This document shows, piece by piece, positions 44,417 through 53,595 of a DNA stretch of 64,000 nt. The position numbers and the translations under genes are program-made. Position 1 is the first letter of the stretch. Each line of letters opens with the position of its first letter. This DNA comes from Aliiroseovarius zhejiangensis. GTDB lineage: Bacteria > Pseudomonadota > Alphaproteobacteria > Rhodobacterales > Rhodobacteraceae. The stretch spans positions 310,001-374,000 of the forward strand of contig NZ_BNCH01000002.1 in the NCBI RefSeq assembly GCF_014656375.1. The letters run 5' to 3'. Under the pieces are notes generated by a model. That model ran no database searches. It was given only the letters and a program-made list of their open reading frames with translations, and was not told the origin of the DNA.

Positions 44417-47200
44417 ATGCCCAAGAAGATGCTTATCGACGCCACCCATGCGGAAGAAACCCGCGTTGTGGTGGTGGACGGAAACAAGGTCGAGGAATTT
44501 GACTTTGAATCAGAAAACAAACGCCAGCTAGCTGGCAATATCTATCTGGCCAAGGTGACGCGGGTCGAACCGTCGTTGCAGGCAGCCTTTGTGGATTATG
44601 GCGGCAACCGCCACGGCTTTTTGGCCTTTTCCGAAATCCACCCTGATTATTATCAGATCCCGGTCGCGGACCGCGAGGCGCTCTTGGAAGAAGAACGCGC
44701 CTATGCCGAAGCCATGGCCGAGGAAGAGGAAAAACCCAAATCGCGCCGCCGCCGGTCGCGCGGCCGATCCCGCGCGAAGGCGGAAGAGGTCAAATCCGAT
44801 GATGCCGTGGCCACCAAAGAGGTCGACTCCACCGGCTCCGGTATGGATGTCATTGACCTGGACAATGGTGAAGGCGACCCCGAAGAAGGCCGCTCGCCGA
44901 TGGAACTGGTTGGCGACACCCCTGTCGAAGAACCTACCGATGGCTCGGATGACGATGCAGTCCTGACAGATGCGGCCAGCGACAGCCCCAAGGTCAAAGA
45001 CCAGGCATCGGACACGTCGGACGACAGCGACGACAGCGACGACGACGACGATGATGACGACGACGCACCGCTGGATGCCTCGGAAAAAGACGACCAGATC
45101 GAAAGCGTCGCCGATGATGACGCCGTCGAGGATATCCGCCCGCGCCGCAAACCGCGCCCGAAACGCTACAAGATCCAGGAAGTGATCAAGGTGCGCCAGA
45201 TCCTTCTGGTGCAGGTCGTGAAGGAAGAACGCGGCAACAAGGGCGCGGCGCTGACCACCTATCTGTCGCTGGCCGGGCGCTATTGCGTCTTGATGCCCAA
45301 CACGGCGCGCGGCGGCGGGATCAGCCGCAAGATCACCAATGCCGCCGACCGCAAGAAGTTGAAGGAAATCGCCGCCGAGATCGACGTGCCCAAGGGGGCG
45401 GGTCTGATCGTGCGCACGGCGGGGGCCAAGCGCACCAAGTCGGAAATCAAGCGTGACTACGAATATCTGCAACGCCTGTGGGAACAGATTCGCGAGCTGA
45501 CGCTGAACTCCACCGCACCTGCGAAAATCTATGAAGAAGGCAACCTGATCAAACGCTCGATCCGCGATCTGTATTCGCGCGAGATCGACGAAGTGTTCGT
45601 GGAGGGCGAGGCAGGCTATCGCACCGCCAAGGACTTCATGAAGATGATCATGCCGTCCCACGCCAAGAACGTGAAGCTGTATCAGGACCAGATGCCACTG
45701 TTCGCGCGCTATCAGGTTGAAAGCTACCTGTCGGGGATGTTCAGCCCCACGGTGCAGCTGAAATCCGGTGGCTATATCGTCATTGGTGTGACCGAAGCTC
45801 TGGTGGCGATTGACGTGAACTCGGGCCGAGCAACGAAAGAAGGCTCGATCGAGGAAACGGCGCTGAAAACCAACCTTGAGGCCGCCGAGGAAGTCGCGCG
45901 CCAACTGCGTCTGCGCGACCTGGCCGGTCTGATCGTGATCGACTTCATCGACATGGAAGAACGCCGCAACAACAACGCGGTTGAAAAGCGTCTGAAAGAC
46001 AAGCTGAAAACCGACCGTGCGCGCATCCAGGTGGGCCGTATCTCGGGCTTTGGTCTGGCGGAAATGTCGCGCCAGCGTCTGCGCCCCGGCATGATCGAGG
46101 CGACGACCCAGCCTTGCAACCATTGCCATGGTACGGGCCTGATCCGCTCGGACGACAACCTTGCCTTGTCGATCCTGCGCCAGTTGGAAGAGGAAGGCGT
46201 GCGCCGTCGCTCGCGCGAGGTTCTGGTGAAGGCTCCGGTCGGCATCGTGAACTTCCTGATGAACAACAAGCGCGAGCATATTGCGCAAATTGAAGCGCGC
46301 TATGGCATGGCGGTGCGGATCGAAGCCGATCCGTTCCTGATCTCGCCCGATTACTCGATCGAGAAGTTCAAGACAGCCACCCGCGCCGTGCCGGACGCCT
46401 CGGCAACGGTGGTGTCCGTCGATGCCTCGCTGATGGAGGATATTGACGAGGTCGAAGACGCCGAAGTGATTTCGGAGGACACGAGCGAGGACGAACAGAA
46501 GCCCAAGAAACGTCGCCGCCGCCGTCGCCGTCGTCGGTCGTCCAACGGGGATGACGCGCGGCAGGACAACCAGAACGGCGACGCGTCCGAGGACAATGAC
46601 CCATCGGACGAGGTCAAGGACACCGCGGCAACGGATGCCGACGCCGAGACCCCTGCCGAAGACAGCGACGACAAGCCCAAGCGCAAACGCGCCCCGCGTC
46701 GCCGGTCGAAGAAAGCCGATGATGAAGCGGCCGGTGAAACAGGAGCTGCGGACGCATCCAGCGAAGACGCGCAAGCGACGGCTGAGGTTGAGGCGGAAGA
46801 AAAGCCGAAGCCCAAGCGCGCACCCCGTAAACGGGCAGCGAAACCGAAGGCGGAAGAAGCGGCGACCGATGCCACGGCAGAAGTTGAGGTGGAAGAGGCA
46901 CCGAAGAAACCCGCGCGCAAGTCACGGGCCAAGAAGCCCAAAGAGGACGCTCCCGCAGAGGCTACGTCGGCTGAGAAGTCAGCGCCGGAAGCCGAAGTAA
47001 AGCCCAAGAAAGCACCACGCAATCGGGCGACCACGTCACGAAACAACGAAGACGACGCGGCAGTTGACGCGACCACTGCCGAGAAAGCGCCGGAACCCGC
47101 AATGGCAAACGCCGCTCCGGCGACCCCTGCCGAGCCCGAGGTGAAAGCCGACGAGCCGCCCAAGCCCAAGCGCAAGGGCTGGTGGTCGCTGGGCAGCTAA
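44417..47200 (+). CDS. rne: Ribonuclease E
   Basis: A 927-residue endoribonuclease that starts mRNA decay and matures rRNA. Start MPKKMLIDATHAEETRVVVVDG. The S1 domain begins at residue 40 (NIYLAKVTRVEPSLQAAFVDYGG) but is interrupted by an acidic/basic insertion at about 100-250 (Asp run near 201-216), then resumes with IQEVIKVRQILLVQVVKEERGNKGAALTT. The catalytic VAIDVNSG and IVIDFIDMEE segments and the zinc link CNHCHGTG are clear. The tail beyond about 680 is low-complexity, acidic and lysine/arginine rich, the degradosome scaffold. Confidence 0.96.
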   Translation: MPKKMLIDATHAEETRVVVVDGNKVEEFDFESENKRQLAGNIYLAKVTRVEPSLQAAFVDYGGNRHGFLAFSEIHPDYYQIPVADREALLEEERAYAEAMAEEEEKPKSRRRRSRGRSRAKAEEVKSDDAVATKEVDSTGSGMDVIDLDNGEGDPEEGRSPMELVGDTPVEEPTDGSDDDAVLTDAASDSPKVKDQASDTSDDSDDSDDDDDDDDDAPLDASEKDDQIESVADDDAVEDIRPRRKPRPKRYKIQEVIKVRQILLVQVVKEERGNKGAALTTYLSLAGRYCVLMPNTARGGGISRKITNAADRKKLKEIAAEIDVPKGAGLIVRTAGAKRTKSEIKRDYEYLQRLWEQIRELTLNSTAPAKIYEEGNLIKRSIRDLYSREIDEVFVEGEAGYRTAKDFMKMIMPSHAKNVKLYQDQMPLFARYQVESYLSGMFSPTVQLKSGGYIVIGVTEALVAIDVNSGRATKEGSIEETALKTNLEAAEEVARQLRLRDLAGLIVIDFIDMEERRNNNAVEKRLKDKLKTDRARIQVGRISGFGLAEMSRQRLRPGMIEATTQPCNHCHGTGLIRSDDNLALSILRQLEEEGVRRRSREVLVKAPVGIVNFLMNNKREHIAQIEARYGMAVRIEADPFLISPDYSIEKFKTATRAVPDASATVVSVDASLMEDIDEVEDAEVISEDTSEDEQKPKKRRRRRRRRRSSNGDDARQDNQNGDASEDNDPSDEVKDTAATDADAETPAEDSDDKPKRKRAPRRRSKKADDEAAGETGAADASSEDAQATAEVEAEEKPKPKRAPRKRAAKPKAEEAATDATAEVEVEEAPKKPARKSRAKKPKEDAPAEATSAEKSAPEAEVKPKKAPRNRATTSRNNEDDAAVDATTAEKAPEPAMANAAPATPAEPEVKADEPPKPKRKGWWSLGS

Positions 47201-47222
47201 GCAGCCATGCCGATAGACAGGG

Positions 47223-47250
47223 AAAGGCCGGGCAACTTGTCCGGCCTTTT
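47223..47250 (+). terminator. Rho-independent terminator after rne
   Basis: AAAGGCCGG / CCGGCCTTT nine-base stem with loop GCAACTTGT and a T-run (TTTT). The A-run on the other side allows it to serve the convergent TusA-like gene too. Confidence 0.9.
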
Positions 47251-47258
47251 CGTTTCCG

Positions 47259-47486
47259 TCATCCCTTGCGGATGAAGTAATGGGTGGCGTTGCCGTGTTC
47301 TTCCTGCCCCAGAAGGTCGTGCCCCTGTTCGGCGCAGAAATGCGGCACGTCGATCACCGCCGCCGGATCGGTGGTTTGCAGGCGCAAAACCTGCCCCGTT
47401 TCAAGCGATTTCAGACGCTTGCGGGCCTTCAGCACAGGCAGGGGGCACAGCAACCCCAGCGCATCAAGATCGTCGTCAAACTCCAT
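47259..47486 (-). CDS. TusA-family sulfurtransferase
   Basis: A 75-residue protein with DALGLLCPLPVLKARKRLKSL, the CPxP motif of TusA whose cysteine carries a persulfide for tRNA thiolation and cofactor sulfur trafficking. Start MEFDDDLDALG at 47486 matches family length with GGGAAG upstream; a 24-residue in-frame extension up to 47558 is possible but unlike homologues. Confidence 0.88.
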   Translation of the reverse strand: MEFDDDLDALGLLCPLPVLKARKRLKSLETGQVLRLQTTDPAAVIDVPHFCAEQGHDLLGQEEHGNATHYFIRKG

Positions 47487-47600
47487 ATCTTCCCATAGGC
47501 CGTCGGGGTGGACCTGTCCATCGGGCAGGTGAACCAATTTGTCGCGCAGTTGTGACAAAGGGGCAGGTGACGACGCGGCCTTCCCGCGCTATGTGAGGGT

Positions 47601-48353
47601 ATGTTTGGATTTGACCTTATCGACGCCAGCCTGCTGCCGGCCTTGATCATCGCCTTCGTGGCCGGGATCCTGAGTTTCCTCAGCCCCTGCGTGCTGCCCA
47701 TCGTGCCGCCCTATCTGGCCTATATGTCCGGCGTCAGCATGGGCGAGATGACCGAGGGGCGGCAAGCCGCCCGCAAGGCCACACTGGCCGCTTTGTTCTT
47801 CGTCATGGGCCTGTCGACGGTGTTTCTGTTTCTTGGCTTCGCGGCATCGGCCTTCGGGGCGTTTTTCCTGCAAAACCAACAGCTTTTCGCCACGTTCGCC
47901 GGAATCGTCGTGATGGTGTTCGGGGCGCATTTTCTGGGCGTGATCAATATCCCCTTCCTCAATCGCGAGGCGCGGCTTGATGCGGGCGACCAGGGTGGAA
48001 GCGCGTTCGGAGCCTATCTGCTCGGGCTGGCCTTCGCCTTTGGCTGGACCCCGTGCATCGGGCCGCAACTGGGTGCGATCCTGTCGCTTGCCGCGTCGGA
48101 AGGATCGGTTGCGCGGGGCACCACGCTTCTGGCGATCTATGCTGCCGGGCTGGGCATTCCGTTTCTGCTGGTCGCGGCATTCTTCCCGCGCATGACCGGG
48201 ATGATGAATTTCATGAAACGGCATATGGAGCGGATCGAGCGGATCATGGGGCTGCTTCTGTGGACTATCGGGTTGATGATGCTGACCGGGGGGTTTTCGC
48301 GATTCTCCTATTGGCTGCTTGAGACATTCCCGGCACTTTCCGCACTTGGCTGA
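47601..48353 (+). CDS. ccdA: Cytochrome c biogenesis protein CcdA
   Basis: A 250-residue membrane protein with six or more helices. The two cysteines sit in LSPCVLPIVPPYLAYMSGV and GWTPCIGPQLGAIL, moving reducing power from cytoplasmic thioredoxin to periplasmic apocytochromes or other proteins. The two periplasmic cytochromes c of this window are potential clients. Confidence 0.93.
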   Translation: MFGFDLIDASLLPALIIAFVAGILSFLSPCVLPIVPPYLAYMSGVSMGEMTEGRQAARKATLAALFFVMGLSTVFLFLGFAASAFGAFFLQNQQLFATFAGIVVMVFGAHFLGVINIPFLNREARLDAGDQGGSAFGAYLLGLAFAFGWTPCIGPQLGAILSLAASEGSVARGTTLLAIYAAGLGIPFLLVAAFFPRMTGMMNFMKRHMERIERIMGLLLWTIGLMMLTGGFSRFSYWLLETFPALSALG

Positions 48354-48429
48354 GCAGGAAGTCCACGCAAGGGCTTAATTTCGACTGTTTTTCCGGATAG
48401 CCTTGCGCTGAAACAGACAGGCCGGAACC

Positions 48430-49692
48430 ATGCATGCCACCGACGACCGACCGCCCGGAAAACCCGCCCAGGTGCGGCGTCGCCAGGTGTTTTACATTCC
48501 CGGCTATGACCCGATTCACCCGCGCCGATATCGCGAGTTGTATCGCAAGGAGGGGGCGGCGCAGGCGGCGATTTCGGGTTATCAGATTGACCTGATCGGG
48601 CGGCAGCGTTCAGGCAGCTACGGTTGGCAGGTGACCGGCCGGATCGACGGGGTTGAAACCGAGGCCGAATTCGACGTGCTGGTCTGGGCCGACATCGTTC
48701 GTGACAGCATGAAGTTGAACATCGCACAGACCTACCTTCTGATGGCGCGCACGGCGTGGACCTATATCGCGACCGGCGCGTTGTGGCGCTTGATGCGGTT
48801 GCGCAAGGGGCCGGTGATTGCCGCGCTTTACCCGGTGGGCATGTTAATGCTGCAACTGGTTCTGGCCCTGCTTCTTGGGCATATTCTTGGTCATGTCGCC
48901 GCGTTTTTCGCGGTCCATGTCACATTTAGCGCCATTGCGATGGTCGCCGGTTACTGGATCGGGTTTGCCGTGACCGTCGCGGTTCTGCTGCGCTGGTTTC
49001 GCGCGGTAGATAACAAGCTATATGTTTACTACCTGATGCACGATTATGCCTATTCCGCGCGCTCGAAAGGGGCCAACCCGCCAGAGTTGGAGGCGCGGAT
49101 GGCGCTATTTGCCGACCAGATCGAACGGGCGCTGCACACGGATGTGGATGAGGTTTTGGTGGTGGGCCACAGTTCCGGCGCGCATCTGGCCGTATCCGTG
49201 CTGGCCGACCTGCTACGGGCGGGTCGGGTGCCGCAGGATGGCCCCGCGCTGGCGTTTCTGAGCCTTGGGCAAGTCATGCCGATGGTCAGCTTCCTGCCCG
49301 ATGCGCACAGGCTCAGGCGCGACCTGCATGAGTTGAGCATGCAGACCCGTGTCGCATGGGTGGACGTGACTGCGCCGGGGGATGGCTGTGCCTTTGCGCT
49401 GTGTGATCCGGTGGCGGTGACAGGGGTGGCGCCCGATCAGGGCAAACGCTGGCCGCTGGTGGTTTCTGCAGCGTTCACAAAAACGCTCAGCCCCGAACGC
49501 TGGAAGGCTCTGCGCTGGCGCTTTTTTCGGCTGCATTTTCAATATCTTTGCGCCTTTGATCGTCCTGGAGATTACGATTATTTTCAAATTACCGCTGGCC
49601 CGATGACCCTTGCAGACCGCTATCGCAAGCGCCGCCCGTCGGCCAGCCGGATCGAGAACCCGGTGTCAAAATACACGAGCATGGCGGCATGA
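48430..49692 (+). CDS. Membrane-embedded alpha/beta hydrolase
   Basis: A 420-residue protein of an unusual layout: an N-terminal hydrolase strand (VFYIPGYDPI near 20-29), then two long membrane helices (about 127-152 and 155-187), then the nucleophile elbow VVGHSSGAHLAVSVLADLL with Ser248 in GxSxG, an acidic residue in WVDVTAPGDG and a late His in RFFRLHFQY. No named family recognised. Its last four bases overlap the start of the P450 gene (ATGA), so the two are translationally coupled. Confidence 0.72.
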   Translation: MHATDDRPPGKPAQVRRRQVFYIPGYDPIHPRRYRELYRKEGAAQAAISGYQIDLIGRQRSGSYGWQVTGRIDGVETEAEFDVLVWADIVRDSMKLNIAQTYLLMARTAWTYIATGALWRLMRLRKGPVIAALYPVGMLMLQLVLALLLGHILGHVAAFFAVHVTFSAIAMVAGYWIGFAVTVAVLLRWFRAVDNKLYVYYLMHDYAYSARSKGANPPELEARMALFADQIERALHTDVDEVLVVGHSSGAHLAVSVLADLLRAGRVPQDGPALAFLSLGQVMPMVSFLPDAHRLRRDLHELSMQTRVAWVDVTAPGDGCAFALCDPVAVTGVAPDQGKRWPLVVSAAFTKTLSPERWKALRWRFFRLHFQYLCAFDRPGDYDYFQITAGPMTLADRYRKRRPSASRIENPVSKYTSMAA

Positions 49693-51062
49693 CGACGCCC
49701 TTGCCCCCCAAACCGCCCTCGCGTGCCGGGCGGGTGTCGCTTTGGCGTTACGCGAAACTGTTTCGCCGTGATATCCTGTCGGCCCAACCGGCGCGGCTCT
49801 ATCGCGCCTGGATGGCCGAGTTTCGTACGCCGTTCTTCCGCAGTTTCCTGTGCAACGACCCGACGCTGGTCGAACTGGTGCTGAAGAAACGCCCCGACGA
49901 TTTCCCGAAATCCGACCGCATCCGCGAGGGGCTGGCACCGCTGTTGGGCCAGTCCGTCTTCGTCACCAATGGCGAGGTCTGGAAGCGGCAGCGCCGCATC
50001 ATAGACCCCGCGTTCGACGGTGGGCGGTTGAAAGAGGTGTTCCCGGCCATGTGGGATGCTGCCGTGTCTGCCGTGGACCGCCTGCGCCCTGTGGCGGACG
50101 GCTCCCCCGTCGAGATGGAAAGCCATGCCAGCCACGCCGCTGCTGACGTAATTTTTCGCACGCTGTTTTCGATCCCGATCGAGCATGAGGTCGCGGGGCA
50201 GGTGTTCACGAAATTCCGCGACCACCAGCGCGCGCAACCTGTGATCAATCTTGGGGCGCTGTTGCCCTTGCCGCGCTGGATGCCCCGGTTTCACCGCGCA
50301 CGGGCCAAACAGACCGCGCGCCAGATCAGGGGTCTGATCCACGACCTGACCGCCGACCGCATGGCCGAGATCAAAGCAGGCACGGCGCCCGACGATCTGG
50401 CCACCAAGATCATGACGACGACCGACCCCGAAACCGGCGGCCGGTTCGATACCGACGAGATGGTCGATCAGGTGGCGATCTTCTTTCTTGCAGGGCACGA
50501 GACCAGTGCCTCGGCCTTGGCGTGGACGCTGTATCTGTTGGCCCTCAATCCTGATTGGCAGGATCGGGTGGCAAGCGAAGCAGCGCATGAAATTGATCCT
50601 GAAAAGATCTATTTCTCGGTCATGTCGCGGCTGCGCCTGTCGCGGGACGTGTTTCGCGAGGCGCTGCGCCTCTATCCCCCGGTGCCGATGATGGTGCGCG
50701 AGGCAAGCTGCCCCGAACAGTTCCGGGGACGTGACGTGCCGAAGGGCAGCCAGATCGTGCTGAGCCCCTGGCATTTGCACCGGCATGAACGGCTGTGGGA
50801 GGATCCCGATGCCTTCAACCCCGCCCGGTTCCAGACGGCGAATGGAAAATCCTGCCTGCGCAACGCCTTCATCCCGTTTTCCAGCGGGCAAAGGGTGTGC
50901 CCCGGGGCCGGCTTTGCGATGATCGAAGGACCGTTGATTCTGTCGATGCTGGTGCGGGCCTTTCGGTTTGAACTGGTTCAAGACCGGCCCGCGATGCCTG
51001 TGGCGCATCTGACGGTGCGGGGCAGGGACGGGATCTGGCTGTCCCTGACGCCGCGCGAGTGA
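49689..51062 (+). CDS. Cytochrome P450
   Basis: A 457-residue P450. The I-helix oxygen site is FLAGHETSASAL, the ExxR motif is EALRLYPPVP, and the heme loop is FSSGQRVCPGAGFA with the thiolate Cys. No membrane anchor at the N-terminus. Close to fatty-acid/terpenoid-type bacterial P450s by general look; substrate unknown. The coupled membrane hydrolase upstream suggests a lipidic or esterified substrate; no ferredoxin or reductase gene is next to it. Confidence 0.92.
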   Translation: MTTPLPPKPPSRAGRVSLWRYAKLFRRDILSAQPARLYRAWMAEFRTPFFRSFLCNDPTLVELVLKKRPDDFPKSDRIREGLAPLLGQSVFVTNGEVWKRQRRIIDPAFDGGRLKEVFPAMWDAAVSAVDRLRPVADGSPVEMESHASHAAADVIFRTLFSIPIEHEVAGQVFTKFRDHQRAQPVINLGALLPLPRWMPRFHRARAKQTARQIRGLIHDLTADRMAEIKAGTAPDDLATKIMTTTDPETGGRFDTDEMVDQVAIFFLAGHETSASALAWTLYLLALNPDWQDRVASEAAHEIDPEKIYFSVMSRLRLSRDVFREALRLYPPVPMMVREASCPEQFRGRDVPKGSQIVLSPWHLHRHERLWEDPDAFNPARFQTANGKSCLRNAFIPFSSGQRVCPGAGFAMIEGPLILSMLVRAFRFELVQDRPAMPVAHLTVRGRDGIWLSLTPRE

Positions 51063-51065
51063 ACC

Positions 51066-51293
51066 TCAGCCCTCGGACGGTCGTCTGTAGTGATCGAGCA
51101 CATACACTCGAATCGCCGAAGCCAGCCCCCTGTCCACGCCGCGTTTCTCATCCACTTCGGCAGCGAGCGCGTTCAGGGGCAGTCCGCGTGCCTTCGCAAT
51201 CTCGCGAAATGCCTGCCAAAACTCCGGCTCCAGCGAAACCGACGTGCGATGCCCGCGCAGGGTCAGCGAGTGTTTTTCGGGGCGCGAACTCAT
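51066..51293 (-). CDS. Ribbon-helix-helix domain protein
   Basis: A 75-residue protein: TLRGHRTSVSLEPEFWQAFREIAKARGLPLNALAAEVDEKR is the pattern of the RHH_4 family, which resembles Arc/CopG DNA-binding proteins. Start at 51293 overlaps the stop of the DUF4169 gene (ATGA). The last of three coupled genes starting with fumC. Target unknown. Confidence 0.87.
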   Translation of the reverse strand: MSSRPEKHSLTLRGHRTSVSLEPEFWQAFREIAKARGLPLNALAAEVDEKRGVDRGLASAIRVYVLDHYRRPSEG

Positions 51294-51475
51294 ACTGTGT
51301 CCGGGTCTTTTCTGTGACCGTCCAACTGTCGCTGCATTCGGGTCTTCTCCGCGCGCTCCATGGCTTTCTGCGCCTTGCTGCGCCCATGTTTGACGGCGTT
51401 TTCATCAGCGCGGGCCTTTCGCGCGGCCCGCGCCTTTTCTTTCCGAAACCGGTTCAGATTGACCGGTTCCGCCAT
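51290..51475 (-). CDS. DUF4169 family protein
   Basis: A 61-residue basic protein (NLNRFRKEKARAARKARADENAVKHGRSKAQKAMERAEKTRMQRQLDGHRKD). It matches the DUF4169 family, small highly charged proteins found after fumC in Rhodobacterales. The ATG overlaps the fumC stop by one base. Probably nucleic-acid or ribosome associated by its charge, but no role is known. Confidence 0.87.
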   Translation of the reverse strand: MAEPVNLNRFRKEKARAARKARADENAVKHGRSKAQKAMERAEKTRMQRQLDGHRKDPDTV

Positions 51476-52869
51476 CAGTCCTTCGGGCCGATCATCTGTT
51501 CGGGGCGCACAACCGCGTCAAAGGTCGCCTCATCCACGAACCCAAGCGCAATCGCCTCTTCCTTCAGGGTCGTGCCGTTTTTGTGCGCCGTCTTGGCCAC
51601 CTTGGTGGCGTTGTCATAGCCGATGGTCGGGGCCAGCGCCGTCACCAGCATCAGGCTTTCCTTCATCAGCTTGTCGATGCGCGGCTCGTTGGCCTGGATG
51701 CCGTTCAGCATCCGCTCGGTGAAGCTGTCGGCCGCATCGCCCAGAAGCTGGATGGATTGCAGCAGGTTGTAGCTCATCATCGGGTTATAGACGTTCAGTT
51801 CGAAATGCCCCTGGCTGCCTGCAAACTTGATCGCGGCATCGTTGCCCATCACATGCGCGGCCACTTGCGTCAGCGCCTCGGCCTGGGTCGGATTGACCTT
51901 GCCGGGCATGATGGACGAGCCGGGTTCATTTTCCGGCAGGATCAACTCGCCCAGACCCGAGCGCGGGCCGGAGCCGAGAAAACGGATGTCATTGGCAATT
52001 TTGTAGCACGAACCCGCCACGGTCGCCAAAGCGCCCGACATGAACACTATCGCGTCATGGGCAGCCAGAGCCTCGAACTTGTTGGGGGCGGTAACAAAGG
52101 GCAGGCCGGTGATGCGAGCCATATTCGCGGCGACTTCCTCGCCCCAGCCCTTGCGTGTGTTCAAACCGGTGCCGACAGCCGTGCCACCCTGTGCCAGTTC
52201 ATAAATGCCGGGCAGGGCCAGCTTCACCCGTTCGATGCCCTGACGGATCATATGGGCATAGCCCGAGAACTCCTGCCCAAGCGTCAGCGGGGTGGCGTCC
52301 TGCGTATGGGTGCGGCCGATCTTGATGATGTCCTTGAACTCGTTTTCCTTGGCTTCAAGCCCGGCCAGCAGTTTTTCCAGACCGGGCAGCAGCACGTCAC
52401 GCACGCTCATCGCGGTGGCGATGTGCATCGCGGTCGGGAACGTGTCGTTCGAGGATTGGCCCATATTGCAGTGATCGTTCGGGTGCACCGGGTCTTTCGA
52501 TCCGATCACGCCGCCCATGATTTCAATGGCGCGGTTGGCGATCACCTCGTTGGCGTTCATATTCGATTGGGTGCCGGACCCGGTTTGCCACACGACCAGC
52601 GGGAAGTTGTCGTCGAACTTGCCAGCCACGACTTCCGATGCGGCCTGAATGACGGCATCGGCAATCTTGCCATCCATCGCGCCCGCGGCTTTGTTGGCTT
52701 CTGCGCAGGCCTGTTTGATGACACCAAGGGCACGCACGATGGCGGTGGGTTGCTTTTCCCAGCCAATCGGAAAGTTCATCAAAGAGCGCTGCGTCTGTGC
52801 GCCCCAGTATTTGTCGGCAGGAACTTCAAGAGGGCCAAAGCTGTCGGATTCTGTGCGGGTCTGGGTCAT
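51475..52869 (-). CDS. fumC: Fumarate hydratase class II
   Basis: A 464-residue TCA-cycle enzyme hydrating fumarate to malate. Signature [13 protein letters not shown] near residue 318 and [14 protein letters not shown] near 98 are present, as is [11 protein letters not shown]. Iron-free homotetramer class. First gene of the overlapping fumC-DUF4169-RHH operon. Confidence 0.97.
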   Translation of the reverse strand: MTQTRTESDSFGPLEVPADKYWGAQTQRSLMNFPIGWEKQPTAIVRALGVIKQACAEANKAAGAMDGKIADAVIQAASEVVAGKFDDNFPLVVWQTGSGTQSNMNANEVIANRAIEIMGGVIGSKDPVHPNDHCNMGQSSNDTFPTAMHIATAMSVRDVLLPGLEKLLAGLEAKENEFKDIIKIGRTHTQDATPLTLGQEFSGYAHMIRQGIERVKLALPGIYELAQGGTAVGTGLNTRKGWGEEVAANMARITGLPFVTAPNKFEALAAHDAIVFMSGALATVAGSCYKIANDIRFLGSGPRSGLGELILPENEPGSSIMPGKVNPTQAEALTQVAAHVMGNDAAIKFAGSQGHFELNVYNPMMSYNLLQSIQLLGDAADSFTERMLNGIQANEPRIDKLMKESLMLVTALAPTIGYDNATKVAKTAHKNGTTLKEEAIALGFVDEATFDAVVRPEQMIGPKD

Positions 52870-53010
52870 GTCAGGGCGCCTTTATTTGCAAAACCGAGGC
52901 CGTTGTACACGACTGCACACCAAATTCAATGCTGGTAGCGCCCGAACCGCGTGGTGTGGCAATGCTGTCGGAGATTGGACCGTGTCGACAGGGGCAGGCG
53001 GGGCGGTCCG

Positions 53011-53529
53011 CTATTTGCGAAAGCTGTCCAGCCGAACGATCTCGGCCTCTTTGTGGGATGGGTCCTGGGCGTCAGCGTCCGTGTCGGGCGCATCGCGTTC
53101 CGGGTCGGCGACGGGCGCGGCCTCTTCCGCGATCGCGTCCTGATCTCCGGCAAGATGCAGGTCGGGGTGGTGGTCGTCCTGCATTTCGAACCGCAATCCG
53201 AATTCCACCGACGGATCAACGAAGGTGTTGATCGCATCGAACGGAATGAACAGCGTCTCGGGCGTGTCGCCAAAATTCAGCGTGACGGAAAACCCGTCCT
53301 CGCTGACGGCCAGGTTTTCGAACCAGTGCTGCAAAACGATCGTCATGTCGTCGGGAAACCGATCATGCATCCAGTTCGCAATCTCGACCCCGTCATGGCG
53401 GGTGTCGAAATTGATGAAGAAATGATGTTCACCCGGCAGGCCAGACGCCGCGACATCCCCCAAAACCTTGCGGATCAGGTCGCGCATGGCGTCATGCATC
53501 AGGTTTCCATAGTCGATGGTGTCGGACAT
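53011..53529 (-). CDS. sspB: SspB-family ClpXP adaptor
   Basis: A 172-residue alphaproteobacterial SspB: IDYGNLMHDAMRDLIRKVLGDVAASGLPGEHHFFINFDTRHDGVEI, then WFENLAVSEDGFSVTLNFGDTPETLFIPFDAINTFVDPSVEFGLRF. It brings ssrA-tagged proteins to ClpXP. The C-terminal tail is acidic and ends with RLDSFRK, the ClpX-binding end. ssrA itself is 2.2 kb away in this window. Confidence 0.93.
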   Translation of the reverse strand: MSDTIDYGNLMHDAMRDLIRKVLGDVAASGLPGEHHFFINFDTRHDGVEIANWMHDRFPDDMTIVLQHWFENLAVSEDGFSVTLNFGDTPETLFIPFDAINTFVDPSVEFGLRFEMQDDHHPDLHLAGDQDAIAEEAAPVADPERDAPDTDADAQDPSHKEAEIVRLDSFRK

Positions 53530-53595
53530 GAGCGGTCTTTCTGCTGTCTGGGTCCAGAATACGGGATTCGGTGGCGATGAAAAGGCGCAAGATGA

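Noticed and set aside
44528-46774. 748-codon frame opposite rne
   Set aside because: Product is the antisense reading of acidic and basic repeats; no family resemblance.
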